DNA from: Ciborinia camelliae
Taxonomy: Eukaryota; Ascomycota; Leotiomycetes; Helotiales; Sclerotiniaceae
Reading direction: 5' to 3'
Assembly: GCA_025890175.1 (NCBI GenBank)
Contig: JANPYM010000003.1
Coordinates: 2,786,795-2,850,794, forward strand
Length of the DNA: 64,000 nucleotides
Position 1 is the stretch's first letter, and each line of letters starts with the position of its first letter. Below the pieces are notes generated by a model that had not been told where the DNA came from, did not search any database, and saw only the letters and a list, made by a program, of their open reading frames with translations. The position numbers and the translations under genes were made by a program. This document shows, piece by piece, positions 11,466-23,324 of the stretch.

Positions 11466-13182
11466 CTATATGCGACAAAAAGCATCATTATCAGACTAGA
11501 TATCACGTACTAAGAGTTCACAAAAAGAAATAATCTATTGAAAATGATTTAAAGCTCTATCTACAATCCAAAAAAAAAGGCTTTATATAAACAACTAGTA
11601 TACTTAATCGTATTATTGATTGTAAAACAAAATATTATCGGCATCTCAATTATCAGCATTTTGATCATAATGCTATACAATATAATCTGTATATTTCTGT
11701 AGTGACTATTAAGCAACACGCAGTCCACAAAGACTGTAACGACATTTTTGTCACACTAGAAATTACGCCTCTGTCCGGATTAGAGATTCGACTTTCGAAA
11801 GGAAAGGAGTTCAGAAGAAGTCAAACGAAGCCAAATAATATCGGAGTCGAATTAATCACAAGTAACACCCATGGTTTCGAGATTCCTGTAACCATAATTG
11901 CCCCCGACAGGCCAGTTGGGCTTTTATTCAAACATGATACAATTTTAAGTGGAGGGATTTTCGTATTATCACTCTTGTTTCATAAATATACGCCTTATAA
12001 GTATCGGATTTTTATCCATTACCGACAGGTCGAACGGTGAGAAGTTTTAGGGATGGGAATTTAGATCCAATAGCCTTGGCTGGGATGGTGTTAGTAGTTG
12101 AACCGAATTTGTTGGTAGATAAGTAATCAATGTGACGTTATTCTCATCATGAAATTTTCAAAGAGGCTCTGAGTTTAAGGGAAAAGATTAGCTTGGGAAG
12201 TGCAGATAGTATCTCTAACATATATATTTTAAAACACCTCATTAATCATGCGAAACGGATGCTGATTGGGTTGTTTAGGTATAGGGCTCTACGAGCTACG
12301 AGGGAGATCGTGAAGGGCCGTACTCAAAGCTCGTTTTTTATATTTTGGAATTTGGATTAACATTCAAAAAAAGAGTCACGCATGGCTCTCAAGATTCAAC
12401 ACCAGTGTATCTTCCGCTATCAGTATATACCTCATGTTTTGATTTTAGTAATTTCAATATACCAATATGATCTAAAATCACACCAAAGATGGATATCGAA
12501 GTGTATATCTAAAATTGACTCTATTAGACTTGTCACACTTTTCTATACAGTCCTAATTTTATTCCTTGAGAATGAAAAATCTGCGAACCTTTTTATCTTT
12601 TCATTATATCCATTATCCCCAAATAGACGAGCTTTTTCTTATTAAAAAAACACTGTCAGTATCAACCTAGTATACGTAAAAGTGTAAGCACTTAATTCTA
12701 TATGTAATAATACTTGTTAATTTCTATAAACTATAGGTATGCTAAGGTTGGTATTTCATATAGAGCATCGCGGTGCCAGTCCGTGCGCTATCGGCCCCCT
12801 ATGTACAGCCGGTCACATGATTTTACCGACAACTTCCAAGGTTGTCAGCTGCTAGGGTTATTGGCCTAAGGCATAGATCTAGAGAGCTAGCCTAGGGTAG
12901 GAGCTAGAGGGTATTGAAACAGGTCCTCTTTCAGATCAGAATCCTTTTCTTATATATATTTTAAAACACTCTTAAACTGCGGATGGTCTGTGCACGATGT
13001 AGAACACTATTTTGAAATATCACGTGTATCTTTTCGAAAATCCTTTGAAATTAATACACTTCTTTCGACAATAGATAAAATAGAATCAAAATATGAAATA
13101 TTGAAATAGATCTTCGAATCTATTTAACAATCTAATTAGATTAATTCTACGATATGTGGTTCAAAAGCTATAAGTGATTGTA
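11466..13182. other. AT-rich stretch with one weak frame, no firm gene
   Basis: Moderately AT-rich sequence. The only long frame, at 11702-12040, is listed separately. A second frame (12382-12645) is hydrophobic and AT-driven. A more GC-balanced piece at 12760-12870 shows no gene or RNA I can name. Confidence 0.5.
11702..12040 (+). CDS. Doubtful frame, possible relic
   Basis: 112 codons starting at GTG directly after a stop, with no ATG in a good context. The composition is balanced (for example ITPLSGLEIR, VTIIAPDRPVG) and less AT-driven than its surroundings, which is why it is listed. No domain is recognised. It may be a decayed exon of the gene broken by the retrotransposon or an unrelated relic. 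Confidence 0.2.
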   Translation: MTIKQHAVHKDCNDIFVTLEITPLSGLEIRLSKGKEFRRSQTKPNNIGVELITSNTHGFEIPVTIIAPDRPVGLLFKHDTILSGGIFVLSLLFHKYTPYKYRIFIHYRQVER

Positions 13183-13250
13183 CGAACCTACGAACCTACG
13201 AACCTACAAACCTATAAACCTACGAACCTACGAACCCTACGAACCCTACG
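13183..13250 (+). repeat. Short tandem array of CCTACGAA-type units
   Basis: About eight imperfect 8-9 bp units (acctacgaa, then accctacgaa) directly precede the ATAAATAAA array. They look slightly like a telomeric CCCTAA repeat but are not one. Confidence 0.7.
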
Positions 13251-13251
13251 T

Positions 13252-13830
13252 ATAAATAAAATAAATAAAATAAATAAAATAAATAAAATAAATAAAATAA
13301 ATAAAATAAATAAAATAAATAAAATAAATAAAATAAATAAAATAAATAAAATAAATAAAATAAATAAAATAAATAAAATAAATAAAATAAATAAAATAAA
13401 TAAAATAAATAAAATAAATAAAATAAATAAAATAAATAAAATAAATAAAATAAATAAAATAAATAAAATAAATAAAATAAATAAAATAAATAAAATAAAT
13501 AAAATAAATAAAATAAATAAAATAAATAAAATAAATAAAATAAATAAAATAAATAAAATAAATAAAATAAATAAAATAAATAAAATAAATAAAATAAATA
13601 AAATAAATAAAATAAATAAAATAAATAAAATAAATAAAATAAATAAAATAAATAAAATAAATAAAATAAATAAAATAAATAAAATAAATAAAATAAATAA
13701 AATAAATAAAATAAATAAAATAAATAAAATAAATAAAATAAATAAAATAAATAAAATAAATAAAATAAATAAAATAAATAAAATAAATAAAATAAATAAA
13801 ATAAATAAAATAAATAAAATAAATAAAATA
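13252..13830 (+). repeat. (ATAAATAAA)n array, about 64 copies
   Basis: A 9-bp unit repeated with almost no variation for about 580 bp. The frame through it reads Ile-Asn-Lys only because the unit is three codons long. Uniformity implies recent expansion, or correction to a consensus in assembly. Confidence 0.95.
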
Positions 13831-13839
13831 AGTAAATGA

Positions 13840-14814
13840 AGAATTAAAAAGAAAAAAGAACTTGAAGTTAAAAAATAAATTAAAAAAGAAATTAAAAAAA
13901 TAATTAAAAAGAAATTTAAAAAAGGAATTAAAATAAAGAATTCAAAAAATATAAAATTAAAAAAAAGAATTAAAAAGGATATATATTTATAATAAAAAAG
14001 ATTATATAAATTTTAAAAATAATAAAAGAATACTAAATCTAATTAAAAAACGAAATTAAAATATTAATAAAATAATTAAGAAAAGGAAAATAAATAAAAG
14101 AATAAATAAAAAAGATTAAGAAAAACAATTAATAAAAAATGAATAAAAAAATAAATAAAAAGATCAATAAAAGATTAATAAAAAAAATAATTAAAAAAAA
14201 TAAAAAATAAAATTAAAAGATAATGAAATAAATTAAAAAGAAAAAAAATTAAATATAGATATAAATTTATAAATTTCAAAAATATTAATTAATAATTAAA
14301 AAAAATTAAAAAAAAAAGTTAAAAAGCTAGAAAGAATAAAAAAATAAAAATAAAAAAGAATTAAAAAAAAAAATTGAAAAAAAAAAGAATAAAAGATAAT
14401 TCGAAAAATTAATAAAAAGAATAATTAAAAAGAATAATTAAAAAGAATAATTAAAAAGAATAATTAAAAAGAATAATTAAAAGAAATAAAAAAATTAAAA
14501 AAATAAAGAATTAAAAAAAAAAGAATTATATAAATTTTAAAAAATAATAATTAATAATAAAAGAAATAATAATCTTTTTTAAATAAATATTAAATTTTAT
14601 TAAATAATAAAATAAAAATATTAATAAAAAAAATTAATAAAAAAAAGAATACAAAAAACTAATAAAAAAAATAAAAAAAGGAATAAAAGAAAAATTAAGA
14701 AAAATAAAAAATAAAATTGAAAAATAATTAAAAAAATTAATAAAAGAAATTAAAAAAGAAAAAATTAAATATAGATATAATAAATTTATAAATTTTGAAA
14801 AAATATTTATTAAT
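13840..14814 (+). repeat. A-rich, strand-asymmetric low-complexity block
   Basis: The + strand is mainly A with scattered G and T and very little C. It includes about five copies of a 13-bp unit gaataattaaaaa near 14418-14482. The A/T asymmetry argues against RIP alone, which acts on both strands. No gene. Confidence 0.7.
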
Positions 14815-15186
14815 AAAGAAAAAGAAAAAGAAAAAGAAAAAGAAAAAAGAAAAAAGAAAAGAAAAAAGAAAAGAAAAAGAAAAAGAAAAAGAAAAGAAAA
14901 AGAAAAAGAAAAAGAAAAGAAAAAGAAAAAGAAAAAAAGAAAAAGAAAAAGAAAAAGAAAAGAAAAAGAAAAAGAAAAAGAAAAAGAAAAAGAAAAAGAA
15001 AAAGAAAAAGAAAAAGAAAAAGAAAAAGAAAAAGAAAAAGAAAAAGAAAAAGAAAAATGAAAAAGAAAAAGAAAAAGAAAAAGAAAAAGAAAAAGAAAAA
15101 GAAAAAGAAAAAGAAAAAGAAAAAGAAAAAGAAAAAGAAAAAGAAAAAGAAAAAGAAAAAGAAAAAGAAAAAGAAAAAGAAAAAGA
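14815..15186 (+). repeat. (GAAAAA)n polypurine tract
   Basis: About 370 bp of almost uninterrupted purines with unit GAAAAA, broken by an ATGA at about 15057. The Lys/Glu frame through it is an artefact. A mirror-type purine tract this long can in principle form triplex (H-)DNA. Confidence 0.9.
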
Positions 15187-15339
15187 AATTAAAAAAGAAT
15201 TAAAAAAATTAAAAAAGAATTAAAAAAATTAAAAAATATATATAAATTATATAAATTTTAGAAATAATAATTAATAATTAATCAAATTTTAAAAAAGAAT
15301 TAAAAAATTTAATATTTTAAATATAATAAAATTAATTAT

Positions 15340-15437
15340 TTCTTATTATTAATAATTATTTTAATAATTATTTTAATAATTATTTTATTAATTATTTTAT
15401 TAATTATTTTATTAATTATTTTATTAATTATTTTATT
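15340..15437 (+). repeat. (TAATTATTTTAT)n array
   Basis: Tandem 12-bp units with small variants at the left. The composition flips to T-rich, opposite to the A-rich block before it. Confidence 0.8.
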
Positions 15438-15495
15438 TCAAAAAACAAGCGAATGTTGCGAATAGCTTCAATATTACCAGATTAGGTATCTGATA

Positions 15496-15611
15496 GCCTC
15501 CGGCAGACGAGCTGCGCTGTAGGTCCTAAGGTGCCCTGAAAAATGATTCGACGAGCGCAGCGAGGCGAATCGTTTTTCCCGGCACCGAGGGGCCGGAGGC
15601 AAAGCTCGTCT
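15496..15611. repeat. GC-rich nested inverted repeat
   Basis: GCCTCCGG (15496-15503) pairs with CCGGAGGC (15593-15600), and AGACGAGCT (15505-15513) with AGCTCGTCT (15603-15611). Inside, a 21-bp arm at 15530-15550 pairs with 15566-15586 (18 of 21). The loop is cgacgagcgcagcgagg-like. It could be a MITE or a structured transcript. It is an abrupt GC-rich island after 2 kb of A/T repeats. Confidence 0.6.
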
Positions 15612-16278
15612 CTTTATAGTTTACTACAATACTATTCCGATGTTTAAGATTATGATTCTTTTTCTACTTCACTTTGTAACGGTGATATAAATACTAACTA
15701 GCTACATTTGTGAATCTATTTCAATTTCAAAATCGAGGGGAATTGAGAAGGAGATATGAAATGATTAAAAGTATCTATTATATATATGGTAGTGAGTGTA
15801 TAATAACAATATACAGTTGAACATCAGTTGAATCGATTTTAATTCAAGATTGGATTTGAAATGTAGTATCTTGTAGAAGCACCTCGATTTCTCTTTTTCA
15901 AAAGAACGATGGAGGTTTTATCACCTAGATTATACGATCTAAGTATATAGTCGATAATTATAGTTACTAGGGGATTTATATTATATGATAATCCATTATA
16001 ATGCTCCGTGATCACGCTCTACGGTCACGCTCTCCATCGCTATAAAATCAAAAACATATATATCAAGCCACTTATTTACAAATAATCTCACAGGTGAATA
16101 CGATAACAAAAGAAGCCAGTCTCTCGTACCCATTTTCCAACAATCGACCTCCAGTTTCGCGGCAATGGGGATGAATGATAATGAGGGGGATAATGATCGC
16201 TTGTGGGCAGACAAAACCGTTTCCTTCACTGGAAAGTTGATGCTGATCGAGAATACCATTTTTAGAAAAGGGTTGTGT
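15612..16278. other. No gene seen
   Basis: Unique, mildly AT-rich sequence. Overlapping short frames on both strands at 15996-16350 have no domains, introns or leader to support them. Confidence 0.5.
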
Positions 16279-17998
16279 CAAGTCACTTTACTTGGCATTA
16301 TATACCTACTATTCCAACAGATATATATTTTTCTAGGTGCTAAATCATAAGAAAGTTTTAGATCTACCTACCTATCTAATTTGTTGAAGCGCGAAGCCCT
16401 TCCGGTTCCTACAAGCAATTCAACCCTATCCTTCCCTTATATACTAGTTAGAGTTATACTCTCAATATAATTCTAGAATATAAATAATAAAGTCGATGAG
16501 ATATAACATCGAAGAAATTCGTATCTAGAACAACTAAACTGAATTGAACGGAACTTGATTAGCACATCATCGAATATACGATAAGTACTACCTATCTACC
16601 TACCTACAATTTCTCCAGGAATCCTCCCTACGTCCCTCATCTCCCCCATCTCCCCCTCGTTCCCTTTCAACATCTCAAAATCTCAAATATCTCACATATC
16701 TCAAACATCTCTACTTCTCATTCTCATTCCTTCTCTCATTCATCCATCATCCATGAAATATCAAACATTAAACATCTATACATAATATATAAAAAAAGAA
16801 AAAACCCCAATCACACAACTCCACTTCCCACCAATATTAACCCACCCGGGCCCGTAGTAGAGTCTAAAACATCGGTATTCTACCTAGGTATTCAGATATA
16901 TACCAGCAACACCAACCATTATTACAGCAGCTCAGGCTGGGCCCCAGTACATCAATCAATACCTACAGCAATCCAATCCAACATCTAAATCCCACAACTA
17001 TAAAAGCCATCACAAAGCATCCATCACCAAGCCCGCATCCCCAAGCCCCATCCGCAAGCCCCCACGATCCACGATCCAAGATCCACATGCAAGACAAGCC
17101 CAAGCCCAGCCCAAGCCCTCCTTAAATACCTACCTACCTAATTCCCACCCCCCACCCCCCAAGTCCAATCACATCACACAACATAATACAACATGACATG
17201 CATAAAAAAACACAATCGAATCGTCCAAAATTCCATCCCGTTAATATCAACCTGGTAGATTTAAACTTTAAAGCGTCAAGGACTTTTAAGCTATAGCTAG
17301 CCTGAGTATATTGATAATATTCTGATTCTGATTGATTCAGCGATACGAGAGTCGATTATTATAGGTATATAGAGGTTAAATGTTCCAATTGTACTAGGTT
17401 CTATACGCTAAGCGTACTGCCGAGCGGGGCGTGCGGGTCACGTGATATGATTTTTTCAATACATCTGTGGGATTTTTTTATTTGGGCTTTTGTTTTGGAG
17501 GTCTGAATTTTTGGGGTTTGGGATGTGGGAGGAAGGGAGGGATGGAGGGAGGTAGGTAGGTAGGTAGGGATGGGTGGCTTATCAATGAATAAATAGATTG
17601 ACTTTTGATTTCAGATTTTGTGTTTTGTTAATACGTGAGGTCCCTAGGTATAGATTGATATGTATGTATGGCCTATTGATCGATCCATCGATCCATCCAT
17701 CACCCAGAAGATATATTGATTAATTAATTAGTTTTGTTAATTAAATAAATAAATAAAAGTTAACTAATACATACCTACCTACCTAGGTACCTATACATAC
17801 AAAATAAACGTTGATGATAGATTGAGACCTTAAGAATTAAATGGGTGAGATTTTAGGAGTGTTGAGTTTGGAAGTCGAACCTGACTAATAAGTCAGAGCT
17901 GTGGTTTTGGTTTGCGTAGGTAGGGATTTGATATTGATGGAATCCTAGACGAGTTGGGCGTACGGCGTTGGGGGTTCATACAGACATAAGTATTTAGG
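16279..17998 (+). repeat. Left copy of the 1.72 kb duplication at an assembly gap
   Basis: Matches 18009-19729 at an offset of 1730 bp; the only difference I found is one C in a C-run near 17050. It ends exactly at the run of N. The content is pyrimidine-rich non-coding sequence with ACCTACCT and TAGGTAGG words and no gene. Confidence 0.95.
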
Positions 17999-18008
17999 NN
18001 NNNNNNNN
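17999..18008. other. Assembly gap (10 N)
   Basis: Ten N bases join two sequences whose ends overlap by about 1.72 kb, so the gap probably has negative true length. Confidence 0.95.
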
Positions 18009-19729
18009 CAAGTCACTTTACTTGGCATTATATACCTACTATTCCAACAGATATATATTTTTCTAGGTGCTAAATCATAAGAAAGTTTTAGATCTACCTA
18101 CCTATCTAATTTGTTGAAGCGCGAAGCCCTTCCGGTTCCTACAAGCAATTCAACCCTATCCTTCCCTTATATACTAGTTAGAGTTATACTCTCAATATAA
18201 TTCTAGAATATAAATAATAAAGTCGATGAGATATAACATCGAAGAAATTCGTATCTAGAACAACTAAACTGAATTGAACGGAACTTGATTAGCACATCAT
18301 CGAATATACGATAAGTACTACCTATCTACCTACCTACAATTTCTCCAGGAATCCTCCCTACGTCCCTCATCTCCCCCATCTCCCCCTCGTTCCCTTTCAA
18401 CATCTCAAAATCTCAAATATCTCACATATCTCAAACATCTCTACTTCTCATTCTCATTCCTTCTCTCATTCATCCATCATCCATGAAATATCAAACATTA
18501 AACATCTATACATAATATATAAAAAAAGAAAAAACCCCAATCACACAACTCCACTTCCCACCAATATTAACCCACCCGGGCCCGTAGTAGAGTCTAAAAC
18601 ATCGGTATTCTACCTAGGTATTCAGATATATACCAGCAACACCAACCATTATTACAGCAGCTCAGGCTGGGCCCCAGTACATCAATCAATACCTACAGCA
18701 ATCCAATCCAACATCTAAATCCCACAACTATAAAAGCCATCACAAAGCATCCATCACCAAGCCCGCATCCCCAAGCCCCCATCCGCAAGCCCCCACGATC
18801 CACGATCCAAGATCCACATGCAAGACAAGCCCAAGCCCAGCCCAAGCCCTCCTTAAATACCTACCTACCTAATTCCCACCCCCCACCCCCCAAGTCCAAT
18901 CACATCACACAACATAATACAACATGACATGCATAAAAAAACACAATCGAATCGTCCAAAATTCCATCCCGTTAATATCAACCTGGTAGATTTAAACTTT
19001 AAAGCGTCAAGGACTTTTAAGCTATAGCTAGCCTGAGTATATTGATAATATTCTGATTCTGATTGATTCAGCGATACGAGAGTCGATTATTATAGGTATA
19101 TAGAGGTTAAATGTTCCAATTGTACTAGGTTCTATACGCTAAGCGTACTGCCGAGCGGGGCGTGCGGGTCACGTGATATGATTTTTTCAATACATCTGTG
19201 GGATTTTTTTATTTGGGCTTTTGTTTTGGAGGTCTGAATTTTTGGGGTTTGGGATGTGGGAGGAAGGGAGGGATGGAGGGAGGTAGGTAGGTAGGTAGGG
19301 ATGGGTGGCTTATCAATGAATAAATAGATTGACTTTTGATTTCAGATTTTGTGTTTTGTTAATACGTGAGGTCCCTAGGTATAGATTGATATGTATGTAT
19401 GGCCTATTGATCGATCCATCGATCCATCCATCACCCAGAAGATATATTGATTAATTAATTAGTTTTGTTAATTAAATAAATAAATAAAAGTTAACTAATA
19501 CATACCTACCTACCTAGGTACCTATACATACAAAATAAACGTTGATGATAGATTGAGACCTTAAGAATTAAATGGGTGAGATTTTAGGAGTGTTGAGTTT
19601 GGAAGTCGAACCTGACTAATAAGTCAGAGCTGTGGTTTTGGTTTGCGTAGGTAGGGATTTGATATTGATGGAATCCTAGACGAGTTGGGCGTACGGCGTT
19701 GGGGGTTCATACAGACATAAGTATTTAGG
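18009..19729 (+). repeat. Right copy of the 1.72 kb duplication at an assembly gap
   Basis: Starts at the first base after the gap and ends where the left copy runs out (tatttagg). It continues without a break into the stomatin upstream region, so this copy is likely the correctly placed one. Confidence 0.95.
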
Positions 19730-22082
19730 AAGTTGGGAGGCTAGGATGTTGGGGTGAGAGTGAGGGGTAAGATACCTACCTAGGGAAGGTATGGGCTTTA
19801 AGTTAATATGTTGGTACCTATATTATGTTGATGGCGAACTGCGTACATCATATGAGAATACATCATATGAGATACTTGGGTACTAGTATGATGAAGTCGG
19901 ATCAATCGATGCCGATTCTTATATTCGTGCGGGCTGGCAGGCGGGCGATGTAAACCTCATACTGTGTTGAATCTTGATGTCATTGATATGAGGTAAGCAC
20001 TATCAATAAGTCTGGACGAAGACTGCGAGCAGGCAAATAGGATGTCTGTTGAAGACTGCGCCTCCCAGCTACCTGGGCACAAAACAATAGGTAGGTAGGG
20101 TAGGTAATGAGGGATATATTATCTAGATACTGTAATATCGAATTTTCGTCAAGCTCATACCGGTATAGGAAGCTGGAATTTTATGATTGAATACCGATTC
20201 CCGAGTAGGGGTACATAAGGCAGATAGATGAATAATTGACAATTGACAAATGATTAACATTATACCGGTAAGGGCACTGCCAATTGATTGACTGTCAATT
20301 GATCAACTTCCTGTCTTGGCAGGGCTGAGCAAACGGATGAGACATCATCACGATGGAAACATTAAAATTTGACACACCATCTGGGATTCTGAGCAGACGA
20401 GGCGAAAAAACAACTTAGCGGTACCCACGTAAAGACGGATAACATGGCACAGTAGATTTGACGGGGCAACCAAATTCCAACAGACCTAGCTAAGCTAATG
20501 CCAGAAGTGGTAAACTTCTAGAAGGGCTAAAGAACAATATACCATGCAGATGTGGGGGATCCGGATCTCAACTCAACCGACCCAACTTGTATTTGAATAA
20601 TCAAATCCCTCAAATAATGATATGATGCGAAATGGGGCAATGATAAGCTGGCCTGTTTTGTTTGAGGGGTTTTTGGCCTTTTTCTTTTTCTCCTTTTTCT
20701 TGAGAGTTGAAACTTGGTGGCTGTGTGTGTATGTCTGTCGTTTTGCTTGCTTATTATTGAGACGAAATTGAACTTCCCGATCTCTCCAATCGTCCTTTTA
20801 TATTTTATTTACTGAATAGATATCTTGATGTTGCATGTGATATTTTATCGACCGAATAAAAATTGTAAGACGGAAGATTTCATGAATCCATGTTTCTTCT
20901 ACACGGAGTCGCAAAAGAGAAAACCAATGATGTAAGAGGTTCGATGAATCCATCCATCCGCTTTGCCGGGCGTAAGTTCGTCACAGTTAAGGATTCATCA
21001 ATGGGTGGTTACAGGGATGATTGATCTAGGTAAGCCGGCTTAAGGGTGATTGATAGTTGAGCTAAGCTTTTTTGATTGCCCGTCGCCCGGCATGGCCCGT
21101 GGTTAATAACGCACAAGGTTCTCATCGTTTATTGTCACGAGGGAATATTGAAGAATGGGGGCGCAGTTAAAAAAAAAGAGGAAGCTGGAGTTGGAGGTAA
21201 GCAAAATACCTAAGTCAAGTCAAATAGCGACGATCAATTGATAGGTAAGGCAATAAGGAAAGGGTAAGCATTATTGGAAAGAATAACGAGGCATTTTTTT
21301 GATGAAGTTATTTTATAGGTATTTTATGTGGTGTAAGCTTTGACAAAGAGAGCAATCATCATATCATCTCATATAAAAAAAAACTTATTATCCAATCCAC
21401 TGCCTTTATTCATATATTTAAAGGTATTTACCTCGTATCTATCGATTGGAATCATTCACTCCATTACTTCATCACCGTTCAGATCTTCTCTATCGTCCCA
21501 CCCCACTTAAGGTTACCGTTACCGTTACCATTCCTCCTCCCCGCAAAAGCAAAAGCCAAAGATCCAAAGCCCAGGTCCGCCCATTTGCCTTCATCGTTCA
21601 CACCAATTACCTAATCAGCCTACCTGGTACTCCATACCTAAAACCTAGTCCCTACTGAGAGAGCGGGAGTTTTATATTAAGTGGGAAAGGGATGGTTTCA
21701 TTCATAACTAGCTAAACTAAATAATTTATACTAATTTAATGAGAGAATGATTATGTAACCGATGACATATCATATCTGTCTCCACACTACCCTGAGTTGC
21801 CTACTGTACCGGGGTCAGGGCTGTAATCAATCACCTGCAGCAACAACAACAACTGCCTACCCTCCACAACCTTCTTCTACCTACCTACATAATCGAACAG
21901 CTCCCCCGCCCGAAATTAAAATTATTGGATTTTATTTCATACGACTTATCATACCACTTTCTCACCCAAACATCAACTTACACAACTTGCGACCTCTTTA
22001 TTATATTCTCCATTCTCAATCCATCCTTTCATCAACACACCATCGAGAAGTCGAAAAGTCGAAAAGTCAACAATCTTTCAAG
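19730..22082. other. Upstream region of the stomatin-like gene, no other gene
   Basis: Holds scattered TAGGTAGG/ACCTACCT runs and poly-A/T words. The last ~600 bp (21450-22082) are C/T-rich, including caacaacaacaac and ccacaaccttcttctacc, and probably contain the promoter and 5' leader. Confidence 0.5.
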
Positions 22083-23324
22083 ATGTCTTCAAGTTTCGAT
22101 GGTAAACAACCCATGAGCGATGATGTTCATAAACCATTCGAACCTACATCAGCCGCCAGTTCATCAGCTCAACAAAATGGTCACAATAGTTCTAGAAGCA
22201 CACCAGGTCGTACCGATAATCGTATGGTCAGCGTTCAACCACCAAGAAGAGAAGATCTCCAACCATCATATGCCCAAATTTTACAAGGCGACGATGATAC
22301 AAACACAAGCGGATGGTATGGAAGCATGAGTAAGTTGGAAATTCTTGAAATCTCTCGCAAATCTCCCGAACCATTATTAATTATTCTTCGCACATAGTCA
22401 ACGCTCTCGGTTCATGTATCGGTACTCTTGGTGCTATCCCTTGTTGTATTGTCTGTCCAAATCCATACAAGCCAGTTTCGCAGGGTAATGTTGGTCTCGT
22501 TACCAAATTCGGTCGATTTTATCGTGCAGTCGATCCTGGTCTTGTCAAGATCAATCCACTCTCCGAGCGTCTCATTCAGGTTGATGTTAAGATTCAGATT
22601 GTTGGTATGTTTACATCCTGTCCCTCTGCAAGAATGCGCCATTAACTTATTTATTACAGAGGTCCCTCAACAAGTTTGCATGACCAAAGACAACGTTACC
22701 TTACATTTGACCTCCGTCATCTATTACCACATCACCTCTCCTCATAAGGCCGCCTTCGGTATTTCCAATGTGCGCCAAGCACTCGTCGAGCGTACACAAA
22801 CCACTCTTCGCCACGTCGTTGGTGCCCGTGTTCTACAAGATGTTATCGAACGTCGCGAGGAAGTTGCGCAATCGATCGAAGAAATAATTGAGGATGTTGC
22901 ATCAGGTTGGGGTGTACAGGTTGAGAGCATGCTCATTAAGGATATTATCTTCAGCAGTGAACTTCAAGACTCTCTCTCTATGGCCGCACAATCCAAGCGT
23001 ATCGGAGAATCGAAAGTCATTGCTGCTCGTGCCGAAGTTGAGTCCGCTAAGCTCATGCGTCAAGCCGCCGATATTTTGTCCAGCGCTCCAGCCATGCAAA
23101 TTAGATATCTCGAGGCAATGCAAGCGATGGCCAAATCAGCCAACAGCAAGGTTATTTTCTTACCAAGTGCTTCAACTATTGGAAATCAAATGGCGAGTGC
23201 TTTGGGTGAAGCTTCAGAACATCACGGCGGCGCTTCTGGCAGCAGAAATGATACAGGTGACTTCGGAGGTCAGGATTCCGGTTTTCAAAGGGCTATCAAT
23301 GCCCACGTCATTGAACATATCTAA
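22083..23324 (+). CDS. Stomatin-like SPFH/band-7 membrane protein
   Basis: Three exons, 22083-22329, 22398-22604 and 22660-23324; introns of 68 bp (GTAAGT..TAG) and 55 bp (GTATGT..CAG) are in phase and give 372 residues. Residues 1-82 are polar and disordered. Residues 83-109 hold a hydrophobic hairpin with Cys 89, 98, 99 and 102 and prolines (GAIPCCIVCPNPYKPV), as in stomatins, which insert one loop into the membrane from the cytosol and are palmitoylated. The SPFH domain follows (GNVGLVTKFGRFYRAVDPGL, then QALVERTQTTLRHVVG and SIEEIIEDVASGWGV), then an Ala/Glu-rich helical oligomerisation segment (ARAEVESAKLMRQAADIL), and a Gly/Ser-rich tail. Stomatins form rings in sterol-rich membrane domains and modulate channels and transporters. 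The start is the ATG after a purine-rich caagATG context. Family certain; exact cellular role unknown. Confidence 0.93.

Noticed and set aside
13183..13250. Telomeric repeat
   Set aside because: Units are CCTACGAA-like, not CCCTAA, and lie inside the scaffold.
13174..13839. 221-codon Ile-Asn-Lys repeat frame
   Set aside because: Produced by a 9-bp DNA microsatellite; no start context and no unique protein sequence.
14795..15223. Lys/Glu repeat frame
   Set aside because: Translation of the GAAAAA polypurine tract; no credible start or end.
16279..19729. True segmental duplication
   Set aside because: Near-perfect identity with both copies ending exactly at the N gap is better explained by unmerged contig ends.
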